Below, piece after piece: positions 22,512-29,835 of a stretch of 32,433 nt of DNA. The stretch covers positions 1-32,433 of the forward strand of contig JAIUOX010000050.1 in the NCBI GenBank assembly GCA_020160955.1, read 5' to 3'. The notes under the pieces are model-generated. The model did no database searches and was not told where the DNA came from. It worked only from the letters and a program-made list of their open reading frames with translations. The position numbers and the translations under genes are program-made. Numbering within the stretch: position 1 is the first letter of the stretch; every line of letters starts with the position of its first letter. This stretch comes from Pseudomonadota bacterium (GTDB lineage: Bacteria; Pseudomonadota; Alphaproteobacteria; Reyranellales; Reyranellaceae).

Positions 22512-23813
22512 ATGAATGCTGTCCTGATCTGGCTTCTCGTGTTGATGACGGCGACGCTGTGCGCCGGCATCTGGATCGGCCCGGCGCTGATCGGCACCGG
22601 CATCGTCCTGCTCGAGATGTTCACCAACCTGCCGACGCACAAGGTGATCGCCAACTGGTCGTTCAACGTCCTGACGTCGAGCGACATCGTTTCCCTGCCG
22701 CTGTTCATCCTGATGGGCGAGCTGCTGTTCCGCACCCGCCTGTCGCAGTCGCTGTTCTCCGGCATCGCGCCGTGGATGAGCTTCCTGCCGGGCCGGCTGT
22801 TCCACACCACGGTGATCGGCTGCTCGATGTTCGCGGCGATCTCCGGCTCGTCGGCGGCGACCACCCAGGTGGTCGGCCGCATCACCCTGAACGAGCTCCT
22901 GAACCGCGGCTACGACAAGGGCATCGCGGTCGGCAGCCTGGCCGGCGGCGGCACGCTGGGCTTCCTGATCCCGCCCTCGATCCCGATGATCATCTACGCT
23001 GTGCTGGCCGAGGAGTCGCTGCTGCGCCTGTTCACGGCGGGCTTCCTGCCGGGCTTCGCGCTGGCCTTCTGCTTCATGGCCTACATGGGCATCCGCTCGA
23101 TCCTGAACCCGAAGCTGGTGCCGGCCGACGACCACACCAGCTGGACCTGGGGCGACCGCCTCCGGAGCCTGGTCGAGCTGGGACCCGTCGCGTTCCTGAT
23201 CCTGACCGTGCTCGGCACCATGTATGCCGGCATCGCCAGTCCCTCGGAGGCCTCGGCGATCGGCGTGCTGGGCGCGCTGGCGGTGGCAGCCTTCCAGAAG
23301 ACCTTGAACTGGAAGGGCGTGCGCGATGCCCTGCTGGGCTCCGTCCAGACGACCTGCATGATCGGCATGATCGTGGTCGGCGCCTTCATCGTCGGCACGG
23401 TGCTGGCGAACCTGCGGGTGCCGCAGTACGTCTCGGCCGCCATCACCTCGTGGCAGCTGTCGCCGTTCGTGCTGATCATGTTCCTGATGGTCTTCTACAT
23501 CCTGCTCGGGACGGTGCTGGAAGGCTTCTCGATGATCGTGCTGACGCTGCCGATCGTCCTGCCGGTGGTGCTGGCGGCCGGCTTCGACAAGCTGTGGTTC
23601 GGCATCTTCCTGATCCTGACCATCGAGATGGCCCAGATCAGCCCGCCGGTCGCCTTCAACCTGTTCGTGATCCAGAACATCACCGGCGATTCCCAGACCT
23701 ACGTGGCCTGGAAGGTCGTGCCGTTCTTCCTGATCATGATCGTGTTCACGGCGGTCCTGACGGTCTTCCCCAAGCTCGTCACCTGGCCGGTCGATTTCAT
23801 CCTGTCGAGATAG
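22512..23813 (+). CDS. dctM: TRAP transporter large permease (DctM)
   Basis: This is a 433-residue membrane subunit that forms the ion- and substrate-translocating elevator of the TRAP transporter. About 12 hydrophobic segments span the whole length. Family blocks include LFILMGELLFRTRLS, AISGSSAATTQVVGRI, GTLGFLIPPSIPMIIYAVLAEESL, YAGIASPSEASAIGVLGA, and EMAQISPPVAFNLFVI near the end. It starts 6 bases after dctQ. After its stop there is a strong hairpin before the glutamine-synthetase-like gene, a possible point of differential expression. Confidence 0.94.
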   Translation: MNAVLIWLLVLMTATLCAGIWIGPALIGTGIVLLEMFTNLPTHKVIANWSFNVLTSSDIVSLPLFILMGELLFRTRLSQSLFSGIAPWMSFLPGRLFHTTVIGCSMFAAISGSSAATTQVVGRITLNELLNRGYDKGIAVGSLAGGGTLGFLIPPSIPMIIYAVLAEESLLRLFTAGFLPGFALAFCFMAYMGIRSILNPKLVPADDHTSWTWGDRLRSLVELGPVAFLILTVLGTMYAGIASPSEASAIGVLGALAVAAFQKTLNWKGVRDALLGSVQTTCMIGMIVVGAFIVGTVLANLRVPQYVSAAITSWQLSPFVLIMFLMVFYILLGTVLEGFSMIVLTLPIVLPVVLAAGFDKLWFGIFLILTIEMAQISPPVAFNLFVIQNITGDSQTYVAWKVVPFFLIMIVFTAVLTVFPKLVTWPVDFILSR

Positions 23814-23815
23814 AA

Positions 23816-23842
23816 CCGGCTCTGCCACACTGGCAGGGTCGG
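23816..23842 (+). terminator. Strong hairpin between dctM and the glutamine-synthetase-like gene
   Basis: A 12-bp stem (10 Watson-Crick pairs and two G-T wobbles; inner six CTGCCA/TGGCAG perfect) closes a CAC triloop, starting 2 bases after the dctM stop. Only mixed sequence follows, without a T-run, so Rho-assisted or partial termination, or protection of the upstream mRNA 3' end, is more likely than full intrinsic termination. Confidence 0.45.
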
Positions 23843-23860
23843 TAGTAATCGGGGGAAGGC

Positions 23861-25225
23861 ATGGAACCGCGGCAGGTCAGGAACGCGTCCGATGCGCGGC
23901 GCATCGTGCAGGAGCGCGGGCTGCGCCACGTCAAGGTGGGCGTGCACGACATCGACGGCGTGTTGCGCGGCAAGTACCTGCACGTCGACAAGTTCAGTTC
24001 GGCGCTCGACGGCGGCATGGGCTTCTGCGACGTCGTGCTGGGCTGGGACTCCAACGACCAGCTCTACGACAACGTGACCTACACCGGCTGGCACACCGCC
24101 TATCCCGACGCCGCCGTCCGCATCCTGCCGGAGACCTGCCGCGAAATCGCGACCGAGCCGGGCAACCTGCTGTTCCTCGCCGAGTTCGCCGACAAGGCGG
24201 AAGAGATCTGCCCGCGCGGCGTGCTGCGCCGCGTGCTCGAGCGGGCCGGCAAGATGGGCTACGAGGTCAAGGTCGGCTTCGAGTACGAGTTCTTCGTCTT
24301 CGCCGAGACCGCCCACTCGATCCGCGAGAAGGGCTATCGCAACTTGAAGCCGATCTCGCCGGGATTCTTCGGCTACTCGATGCTGCGCAACTCGGTGCTG
24401 TCGGATTTCTACCGCGACCTGCTCGACATGTGCGAGTCGATGGACATGGGCATCGAGGGGCTGCACACCGAGACCGGCGCCGGCGTGCTCGAGGCGGCGC
24501 TCCGGGTGCGCGACGGGCTGCAGGCGGCGGATGCCGCGGCGTTGTTCAAGCTCTACACCAAGGTGCTGGCGCAGAAGCGCGACTGGCTGGCGACCTTCAT
24601 GGCCAAGTGGTCGAAGGACTGGCCGGGCTGCGGCGGCCACCTGCACATGTCGCTGTGGAAGGACGGCAAGCCGGTCTTCTTCGACGAGAAGGAACCGCAC
24701 CGCATGAGCAAGACCATGCGGCAGTTCGTCGGCGGCCAGCGCGCGCTGATGCCCGAGACGCTGGCCATGGTGGCCTCGACGGTGAATTCCTACCGCCGCC
24801 TGATCCCCGGCTTCTGGGCGCCCACGGCGTCGACCTGGGGCGTCGAGAACCGAACGACCTCGCTGCGCGTGATCCCGGGCTCGGCCAAGTCGACCCGCGT
24901 CGAGTACCGCGTCGCCGCCGCCGACGCGAACCCGTACCTGGCGCTTGCCGCCGCGGTCGGCTCGGGCCTGTGGGGCATCGAGAACGGCATCGACCCGGGC
25001 GAGCCGGTGCAGGGCAATTCCTACGCGCTGGAGCATCCCGACGAGATGCAGCTGCCGCGCACGCTGATGGACGCGGCGGTCCGCCTCAAGGCCTCGAAGC
25101 CGGCCCGCGCCCTGTTCGGCGACGCCTTCGTCGACCACTACGCCGCGACGCGCGACTGGGAGGAGCGGGAGTTCCGCAAGGCCATCACCGACTGGGAACT
25201 CGACCGCTACATGGAGATCATCTGA
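23861..25225 (+). CDS. Glutamine-synthetase-family gamma-glutamyl ligase
   Basis: This 454-residue member of the GS superfamily joins glutamate to ammonia or an amine using ATP. An N-terminal beta-grasp region contains DIDGVLRGKYL. The catalytic core shows EYEFF, the Glu motif HTETGAGVLE, GGHLHMSL with the ATP-site His, ENRTTSLRV and EYRVAAADANPYL, so the metal and ATP ligands look intact. It lacks the tyrosine adenylylation block of housekeeping GlnA and sits in a catabolic operon. A role in gamma-glutamylating an amine (as gamma-glutamylputrescine, isopropylamide, methylamide or ethanolamide synthetases do) is therefore more likely than nitrogen assimilation. The next enzyme gene is an alcohol dehydrogenase, which would fit an amino-alcohol substrate, by inference. 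Confidence 0.82.
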   Translation: MEPRQVRNASDARRIVQERGLRHVKVGVHDIDGVLRGKYLHVDKFSSALDGGMGFCDVVLGWDSNDQLYDNVTYTGWHTAYPDAAVRILPETCREIATEPGNLLFLAEFADKAEEICPRGVLRRVLERAGKMGYEVKVGFEYEFFVFAETAHSIREKGYRNLKPISPGFFGYSMLRNSVLSDFYRDLLDMCESMDMGIEGLHTETGAGVLEAALRVRDGLQAADAAALFKLYTKVLAQKRDWLATFMAKWSKDWPGCGGHLHMSLWKDGKPVFFDEKEPHRMSKTMRQFVGGQRALMPETLAMVASTVNSYRRLIPGFWAPTASTWGVENRTTSLRVIPGSAKSTRVEYRVAAADANPYLALAAAVGSGLWGIENGIDPGEPVQGNSYALEHPDEMQLPRTLMDAAVRLKASKPARALFGDAFVDHYAATRDWEEREFRKAITDWELDRYMEII

Positions 25226-25242
25226 CCCGCCAGGAGGTCCGC

Positions 25243-25461
25243 ATGTCGACCAGGCTGCTTTTCCTGATGGCCGTCCTCGCCCTGCCGCTGGCCGCCCAGG
25301 CGCAGGGAATCAGCACGACGCGCTGCTACAAGATCGGCGTCGAAACCCGCTGCGAGACCCAGACCGACAACCACTACGCGCCAACGGGTGAGAAGTACCA
25401 GCTGCCCAAGGTGACGACCTGCTGGAAGGTTGGCGACCAGATGCGCTGCGAGACCCGCTGA
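25243..25461 (+). CDS. Small exported protein with a duplicated C-[YW]-K-[IV]-G-x3-R-C-E-T motif
   Basis: This is a 72-residue protein preceded by a perfect AGGAGG (25232-25237) five bases before ATG, one of the best ribosome sites in the window. The first 20 residues form a signal peptide with an AQA cleavage site. The mature chain of about 52 residues contains two copies of one motif, C28-YKIG-VET-R-C37-ET and C60-WKVG-DQM-R-C69-ET, with identical Cys-x8-Cys spacing. Two disulfides, one per repeat, are likely in the periplasm. It lies 17 bases after the glutamine-synthetase-like gene in the catabolic operon. I recognise no family. A role as a small periplasmic binding or accessory protein cannot be shown. 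Confidence 0.78.
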   Translation: MSTRLLFLMAVLALPLAAQAQGISTTRCYKIGVETRCETQTDNHYAPTGEKYQLPKVTTCWKVGDQMRCETR

Positions 25462-25537
25462 AAGTCATTCGCGACGGCCGGAGGCTCCTGTAACGCCCCG
25501 CGATGAGCGTGTATGACGGCTGGGAACGCCAGCCAGC

Positions 25538-25543
25538 AGGAAG
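25538..25543 (+). promoter_or_regulatory. Ribosome-binding site deciding the alcohol dehydrogenase start
   Basis: AGGAAG lies 5 bases before ATG 25549. It supports that codon over the in-frame ATG at 25513, which has no comparable site and would add 12 residues not expected in the family. Confidence 0.5.
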
Positions 25544-25548
25544 TCACG

Positions 25549-26715
25549 ATGTCTCAACCGCTCATCGGCAACTGGAACTACCCGACCTCGATCCGCTTCG
25601 GCGCCGGCCGCATCCGCGAGCTGCCCGACGCCTGCAAGGCGGTCGGCCTGCACCGGCCGCTGCTGGTCACCGACCCGGGCCTGGCCAAGCTGCCGATGAT
25701 CGCCGACGCGATGGTCGGCCTGCGCAAGGCGGGGCTGGAAGTCGCGCTGTTCAGCGAGGTCAAGCCGAACCCGGTGGCGGCCAACGTCGAGGCCGGCGTG
25801 CGCGTGCTGCGCGCCGGCAAGCATGACGGCGTGATCGCCTGGGGCGGCGGCTCGGGCATCGACACCGCCAAGGCGATCGCCTTCATGGCCGGCCAGACCC
25901 GGCCGCTGTGGGACTTCGAGGATATCGGCGACTGGTGGACGCGCGCCAACCCGGCCGGCATCTATCCCTCGATCGCCGTGCCGACCACGGCCGGCACCGG
26001 CTCGGAGACCGGCCGCGCCTCGGTGATCACCAACGAGGAGAGCCACACCAAGAAGGTCATCTTCCACCCGAAGATGATGCCGTCGATCGTGATCGCCGAT
26101 CCCGAGCTGACGGTCGGCCTGCCGCCCAAGCTGACGGCCGGCACCGGGCTGGACGCCTTCATCCATTGCCTCGAGGCCTACTGCGCGCCGGGCTACCACC
26201 CCTACGCCGAGGGCATCGCCGTCGAGGGCATGCGGCTGGTGAAAGAGAACCTGGCGCGCGCCGTGAAGGACGGCCGCGACCTCGAGGCGCGCGGCCACAT
26301 GCTGGCGGCGTCGCAGATGGGCTCGACGGCCTTCCAGAAGGGGCTGGGCGCCATCCACTCGCTGTCGCACCCGGTCGGTGCGGTGCTCGACACCCACCAC
26401 GGCCTGACCAACGCCGTCGCCATGCCCTACGTGCTGATGTTCAACCGGCCGGCGATCGACGAGAAGATCCAGCGGCTGGCCCGCTGGCTCGGCCTGCGCA
26501 ACCCGACCTTCGACGGCTTCATGGAGTGGAGCCTCGAGCTCCGCCGCCAGGTCGGCATCCCGCACACGCTCGCCGAGCTGGGCGTCAAGGAGAGCCACCT
26601 CGACAGGTTCTCCGAGATGGCGGCGGTCGACCCGACCGCCGGCGGCAACCCGGTAAAGGCCGGCGTGCCGGAGATGCGCAAGATGTACGAGGCGGCGCTC
26701 GCCGGGCGGCTGTGA
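25549..26715 (+). CDS. Iron-containing alcohol dehydrogenase
   Basis: This is a 388-residue group III alcohol dehydrogenase. The NAD(P)-binding motif GGGSG is at 99-103, followed by the PTTAGTGSE block (145-153). The metal ligands are D202 and H206 in GLDAFIHCLE, H270 in IHSLSHPVG, and H284 in DTHHGL, all present. It oxidises an alcohol to an aldehyde or the reverse in the cytoplasm. The substrate is not predictable; family members act on lactaldehyde, 4-hydroxybutyrate, 1,3-propanediol or amino alcohols. Its stop overlaps the ATG of the following flavoenzyme gene. An 87-base spacer with no clear structure lies upstream. Confidence 0.92.
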   Translation: MSQPLIGNWNYPTSIRFGAGRIRELPDACKAVGLHRPLLVTDPGLAKLPMIADAMVGLRKAGLEVALFSEVKPNPVAANVEAGVRVLRAGKHDGVIAWGGGSGIDTAKAIAFMAGQTRPLWDFEDIGDWWTRANPAGIYPSIAVPTTAGTGSETGRASVITNEESHTKKVIFHPKMMPSIVIADPELTVGLPPKLTAGTGLDAFIHCLEAYCAPGYHPYAEGIAVEGMRLVKENLARAVKDGRDLEARGHMLAASQMGSTAFQKGLGAIHSLSHPVGAVLDTHHGLTNAVAMPYVLMFNRPAIDEKIQRLARWLGLRNPTFDGFMEWSLELRRQVGIPHTLAELGVKESHLDRFSEMAAVDPTAGGNPVKAGVPEMRKMYEAALAGRL

Positions 26716-29168
26716 TGGCCGCCGCGTTCCCCACCCAGGCCCGGGTCGTCATCGTCGGCGGCGGCATCATGGGCTGCTCGACGGCCTATCACCTGGCCAA
26801 GCTGGGCTGGAAGGACGTGGTGCTGCTGGAGCAGGGGCGGCTGAGCGGCGGCACGACGTGGCACGCCGCCGGCCTGGTCGGCCAGTTGCGCAGCTACTCC
26901 AACCTGACGCGCCTGATCCGCTACAGCACCGAGCTGTACGCGAAGCTCGAGGCGGAGACCGGGCTGGCCACCGGCTGGAAGCAGTGCGGGTCGCTGACCG
27001 TGGCGCGCACCGAGGAGCGCATGACGCTGCTGCGCCGCTCGGCGGCGATGGCGCAGGCGCAGGGAGTCGCCTGCGAGCCGCTGACGCCGAAGGAAGCCGG
27101 CGACAAGTACCCGGTGATGCGCACCGACGATCTGGTGGGCGCGGTGTGGCTGCCGGGCGACGGCAAGGCCAACCCGGCCGACATCACGCAGGCGCTGGCC
27201 AAGGGCGCGCGCAACAACGGCGTGCGGATCTTCGAGAAGACGCGGGTCACCGCGGTCGAGACGAAGGACGGAAGGGTCACCGGCGTGCAGACGACGCAGG
27301 GGCCGATCAAGGCCGAGATCGTCGTCAACTGCGGCGGCCAGTGGGCGCGCCAGCTCGGCCGATCGGTCGGCGTGACGGTGCCGCTCTATTCCTGCGAGCA
27401 CATGTACATCGTCACCGAGAAGATGGAGAACGTGCCGCGCGACCTGCCGGTGATGCGCGATCCGGACGGCTACATCTACTTCAAGGAAGAGGTCGGCGGC
27501 CTGCTGATGGGCGGCTTCGAGCCGGTCGCCAAGCCGTGGAACAAGGACGTCATCCCCGACGACTTCGAGTTCGGCATGCTGCCGGACGACTGGGACCAGT
27601 TCCAGATCCTGATGGACAACGCGCTGATCCGCGTGCCGTCGCTGGACAAGGTCGGCATCAAGACCTTCATGAACGGGCCGGAAAGCTTCACGCCGGACCT
27701 CAACTACATCCTGGGCGAGGCGCCGACCCTCAAGGGCTTCTTCGTCGGCGCCGGGTTCAATTCCATGGGCATCGCGAGCTCGGGCGGCGCCGGCATGGCG
27801 CTGGCCGAGTGGATCGTGGCGGGCGAGCCGACGCTCGACCTGTGGCCGGTCGATATCCGCCGCTTCGCCGGCTTCCACGGCAACGACGCGTGGCTGCGCG
27901 ACCGCGTCGCCGAGACGCTGGGCCTGCACTACAAGATGCCGTGGCCGCAGCGCGAGCTGGAATCGGGCCGGCCGTTCCGCCGCTCGCCGCTCTACGACCG
28001 GCTGAAGGCGAAGGGCGCGTGGTTCGGCAACAAGATGGGCTGGGAGCGGCCCAACTGGTTCGCCGGCGCCGGCAAGACGCCGGAGATGACCTACGGCTGG
28101 GGCCGCGCCGCGTGGTTCGACGCGGTCGCCGCCGAGCACCGCGCGACCCGCGAGGCGGTGACGGTGGTCGACGAGACCTCGTTCGGCAAGATCCTGGTGC
28201 AGGGCCGCGATGCCGAGGCGCAGCTGCAGCGCATCGCCGCCAACGACGTCGCCGTGCCGGTCGGCCGCACGGTCTACACCGCGCTGCTCAACAAGCGGGG
28301 CACCTTCGAGAGCGACGTCACGATCGCCCGCCTGGCGCGCGACCGCTTCCTGGTGGTGACCGGCTCGGCCCAGCCGGTGCGCGACATGGACTGGATCGGC
28401 CGCAACCTCGACGGCGCGGCGCACGTCACGCTGTCCGACGTCACCGGCGCCTGGACGGTGCTGTCGGTGATGGGACCGAACAGCCGTGCGCTGCTGCAGG
28501 CGGTGAGCCGCGCCGACTTCGCCAACGAGGCCTTCCCGTTCGGCGCGATCCGCGAGGTCGGGGTCGGCCATGCCACGGTGTGGGCCTCGCGCCGCACCTA
28601 CATGGGCGAGCTGGGCTGGGAACTCTACGTGCCGGTCGAGTTCGCCGCGACGGTGTTCGAGGCCTTGCAGGCGGCGGGCGCGGCACATGGCCTGCGCGAC
28701 GCCGGCTACTACGCCATCGAGAGCCTGCGGCTGGAGAAGGGCTACCGCGCGTGGGGCCGCGAACTGACGCCCGACGACACGCCGTGGCAGGCCGGACTCG
28801 GCTGGGCCGTGAAGCTCGACAAGCCCGGCGGCTTCATCGGCCGCGACGCGCTGGTCGAGGCCAAGGGCAAGCCGCTGGCCCGCCGGCTGGTGTCGGTGGT
28901 GCTGGAGGACCGCGAGCCGCTCCTGTGGGGCGGCGAGGCGCTGCTGCGCGACGGCGCGCCGGTCGGCGACCTCACCTCGGCCGCCTACGGCCACACGGTC
29001 GGCGCCTCGGTTGGGCTGGGCTACGTCAAGCGGGCCGACGGCGCGGCGATCGACGCGGCGTGGCTGGAGGCCGGCCGCTTCGAGGTCGACCTCGCGGGCG
29101 TGCGGCTGAAGGCGAAGGTCTCGCTGCGCTGCCCGTACGATCCAGCCGGCACGCGGATCAAGGGCTGA
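26715..29168 (+). CDS. Sarcosine/dimethylglycine dehydrogenase-like flavoenzyme with folate-binding (GcvT-like) domain
   Basis: This 817-residue two-domain protein starts with a DAO-type FAD domain: VVIVGGGIMG (11-20), and TTWHAAGL (47-54), whose H50 matches the histidine that binds FAD covalently in mitochondrial DMGDH and SARDH. The C-terminal half is an aminomethyltransferase/GcvT-like domain with MGPNSRALL, YMGELGWELYVP, SLRLEKGYRAWGRELTPDDTP and a final barrel domain (YGHTVGASVGLGYVK). Such enzymes demethylate N-methyl amino acids and pass the one-carbon unit to tetrahydrofolate. The length is close to that of mammalian DMGDH without its presequence. The substrate might be sarcosine, dimethylglycine or a related secondary amine; the hydantoinase pair upstream makes sarcosine derivatives a fair guess. 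Confidence 0.88.
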   Translation: MAAAFPTQARVVIVGGGIMGCSTAYHLAKLGWKDVVLLEQGRLSGGTTWHAAGLVGQLRSYSNLTRLIRYSTELYAKLEAETGLATGWKQCGSLTVARTEERMTLLRRSAAMAQAQGVACEPLTPKEAGDKYPVMRTDDLVGAVWLPGDGKANPADITQALAKGARNNGVRIFEKTRVTAVETKDGRVTGVQTTQGPIKAEIVVNCGGQWARQLGRSVGVTVPLYSCEHMYIVTEKMENVPRDLPVMRDPDGYIYFKEEVGGLLMGGFEPVAKPWNKDVIPDDFEFGMLPDDWDQFQILMDNALIRVPSLDKVGIKTFMNGPESFTPDLNYILGEAPTLKGFFVGAGFNSMGIASSGGAGMALAEWIVAGEPTLDLWPVDIRRFAGFHGNDAWLRDRVAETLGLHYKMPWPQRELESGRPFRRSPLYDRLKAKGAWFGNKMGWERPNWFAGAGKTPEMTYGWGRAAWFDAVAAEHRATREAVTVVDETSFGKILVQGRDAEAQLQRIAANDVAVPVGRTVYTALLNKRGTFESDVTIARLARDRFLVVTGSAQPVRDMDWIGRNLDGAAHVTLSDVTGAWTVLSVMGPNSRALLQAVSRADFANEAFPFGAIREVGVGHATVWASRRTYMGELGWELYVPVEFAATVFEALQAAGAAHGLRDAGYYAIESLRLEKGYRAWGRELTPDDTPWQAGLGWAVKLDKPGGFIGRDALVEAKGKPLARRLVSVVLEDREPLLWGGEALLRDGAPVGDLTSAAYGHTVGASVGLGYVKRADGAAIDAAWLEAGRFEVDLAGVRLKAKVSLRCPYDPAGTRIKG

Positions 29169-29170
29169 CC

Positions 29171-29824
29171 ATGGCGACCCTGACCTACGACCTGTTCTGG
29201 TCGTTCCGCTCGCCGTACTCGTACCTCGTGGTGCCGCGCCTGATGGCGTTCGAGCGCGACTATGACGTCGAGGCCGTGGTGCGGCCGGTCTATCCCATCG
29301 CCGTGCGCATCGACGGCTTCTTCAAGAACGCCAACCCGCAGTGGCTGCCCTACCTGGTGCGCGACGTGTACCGGCTGGCGCAGATGCAGGGCCTGCCGTT
29401 CGCGCCGCCGCGGCCCGATCCGATCGTCATGGACATCGCCACCGGGCAGGTGCCGAAGGAACAGCCCTACATCGCGCGGCTGACCCGGCTGGGCGTGGCG
29501 GCGGCCGAGCGCGGCCGCGGCCTGCCGTTCCTGCGCGAGGCCAGCGCGACCATCTGGGGCGGCACCGAGAACTGGCACCAGGGCGATCACCTCGCGCGCG
29601 CCGCCGAGCGCGCCGGGCTCGACCTCGCCGAGCTGGACCGCGCCATCGCGGCCGAGGCCGATCGCTACGAGGCGACGATCGTCGAGAACGAGGCGGCGCA
29701 GAAGAAGGCCGGCCACTGGGGCGTGCCGCTGATGGTGTTCGAGGGCGAACCGTTCTTCGGCCAGGACCGCTTCGACGTCCTGAAGTGGCGGATGGAACAG
29801 AAGGGCCTGGCGCGGCGGGCGTGA
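29171..29824 (+). CDS. DsbA-family / 2-hydroxychromene-2-carboxylate isomerase-like protein
   Basis: This is a 217-residue thioredoxin-fold protein of the kappa-class glutathione transferase/HCCA isomerase group. The N-terminal SFRSPYSYL (11-19) carries serine S14 where DsbA has its CXXC, so it should use glutathione through Ser rather than form disulfides. The cis-proline loop is WGVPLMVFEGEPFFGQDR near the C-terminus, with the GxDR ending seen in HCCA isomerases. It lies 2 bases after the flavoenzyme gene, so it is co-expressed. It has no signal peptide. The reaction is unknown; glutathione-dependent isomerisation or detoxification of an aldehyde product is an inference. Confidence 0.82.
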   Translation: MATLTYDLFWSFRSPYSYLVVPRLMAFERDYDVEAVVRPVYPIAVRIDGFFKNANPQWLPYLVRDVYRLAQMQGLPFAPPRPDPIVMDIATGQVPKEQPYIARLTRLGVAAAERGRGLPFLREASATIWGGTENWHQGDHLARAAERAGLDLAELDRAIAAEADRYEATIVENEAAQKKAGHWGVPLMVFEGEPFFGQDRFDVLKWRMEQKGLARRA

Positions 29825-29835
29825 CGCCTCACGCC
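29818..29835. terminator. Hairpin containing both stop codons of convergent genes
   Basis: GGCGTGA (29818-29824), loop CGCC, and TCACGCC (29829-29835) form a perfect 7-bp stem. The left arm ends with the TGA of the plus-strand gene and the right arm begins with the complement of the minus-strand TGA. There is no T-run, so the terminator function is tentative. Confidence 0.4.

Noticed and set aside
25908..26714. N-terminal extension of the dimethylglycine-dehydrogenase-like frame
   Set aside because: This stretch is an out-of-frame reading of the alcohol dehydrogenase gene. The FAD-binding motif begins 11 residues after ATG 26715, where the family N-terminus is expected.
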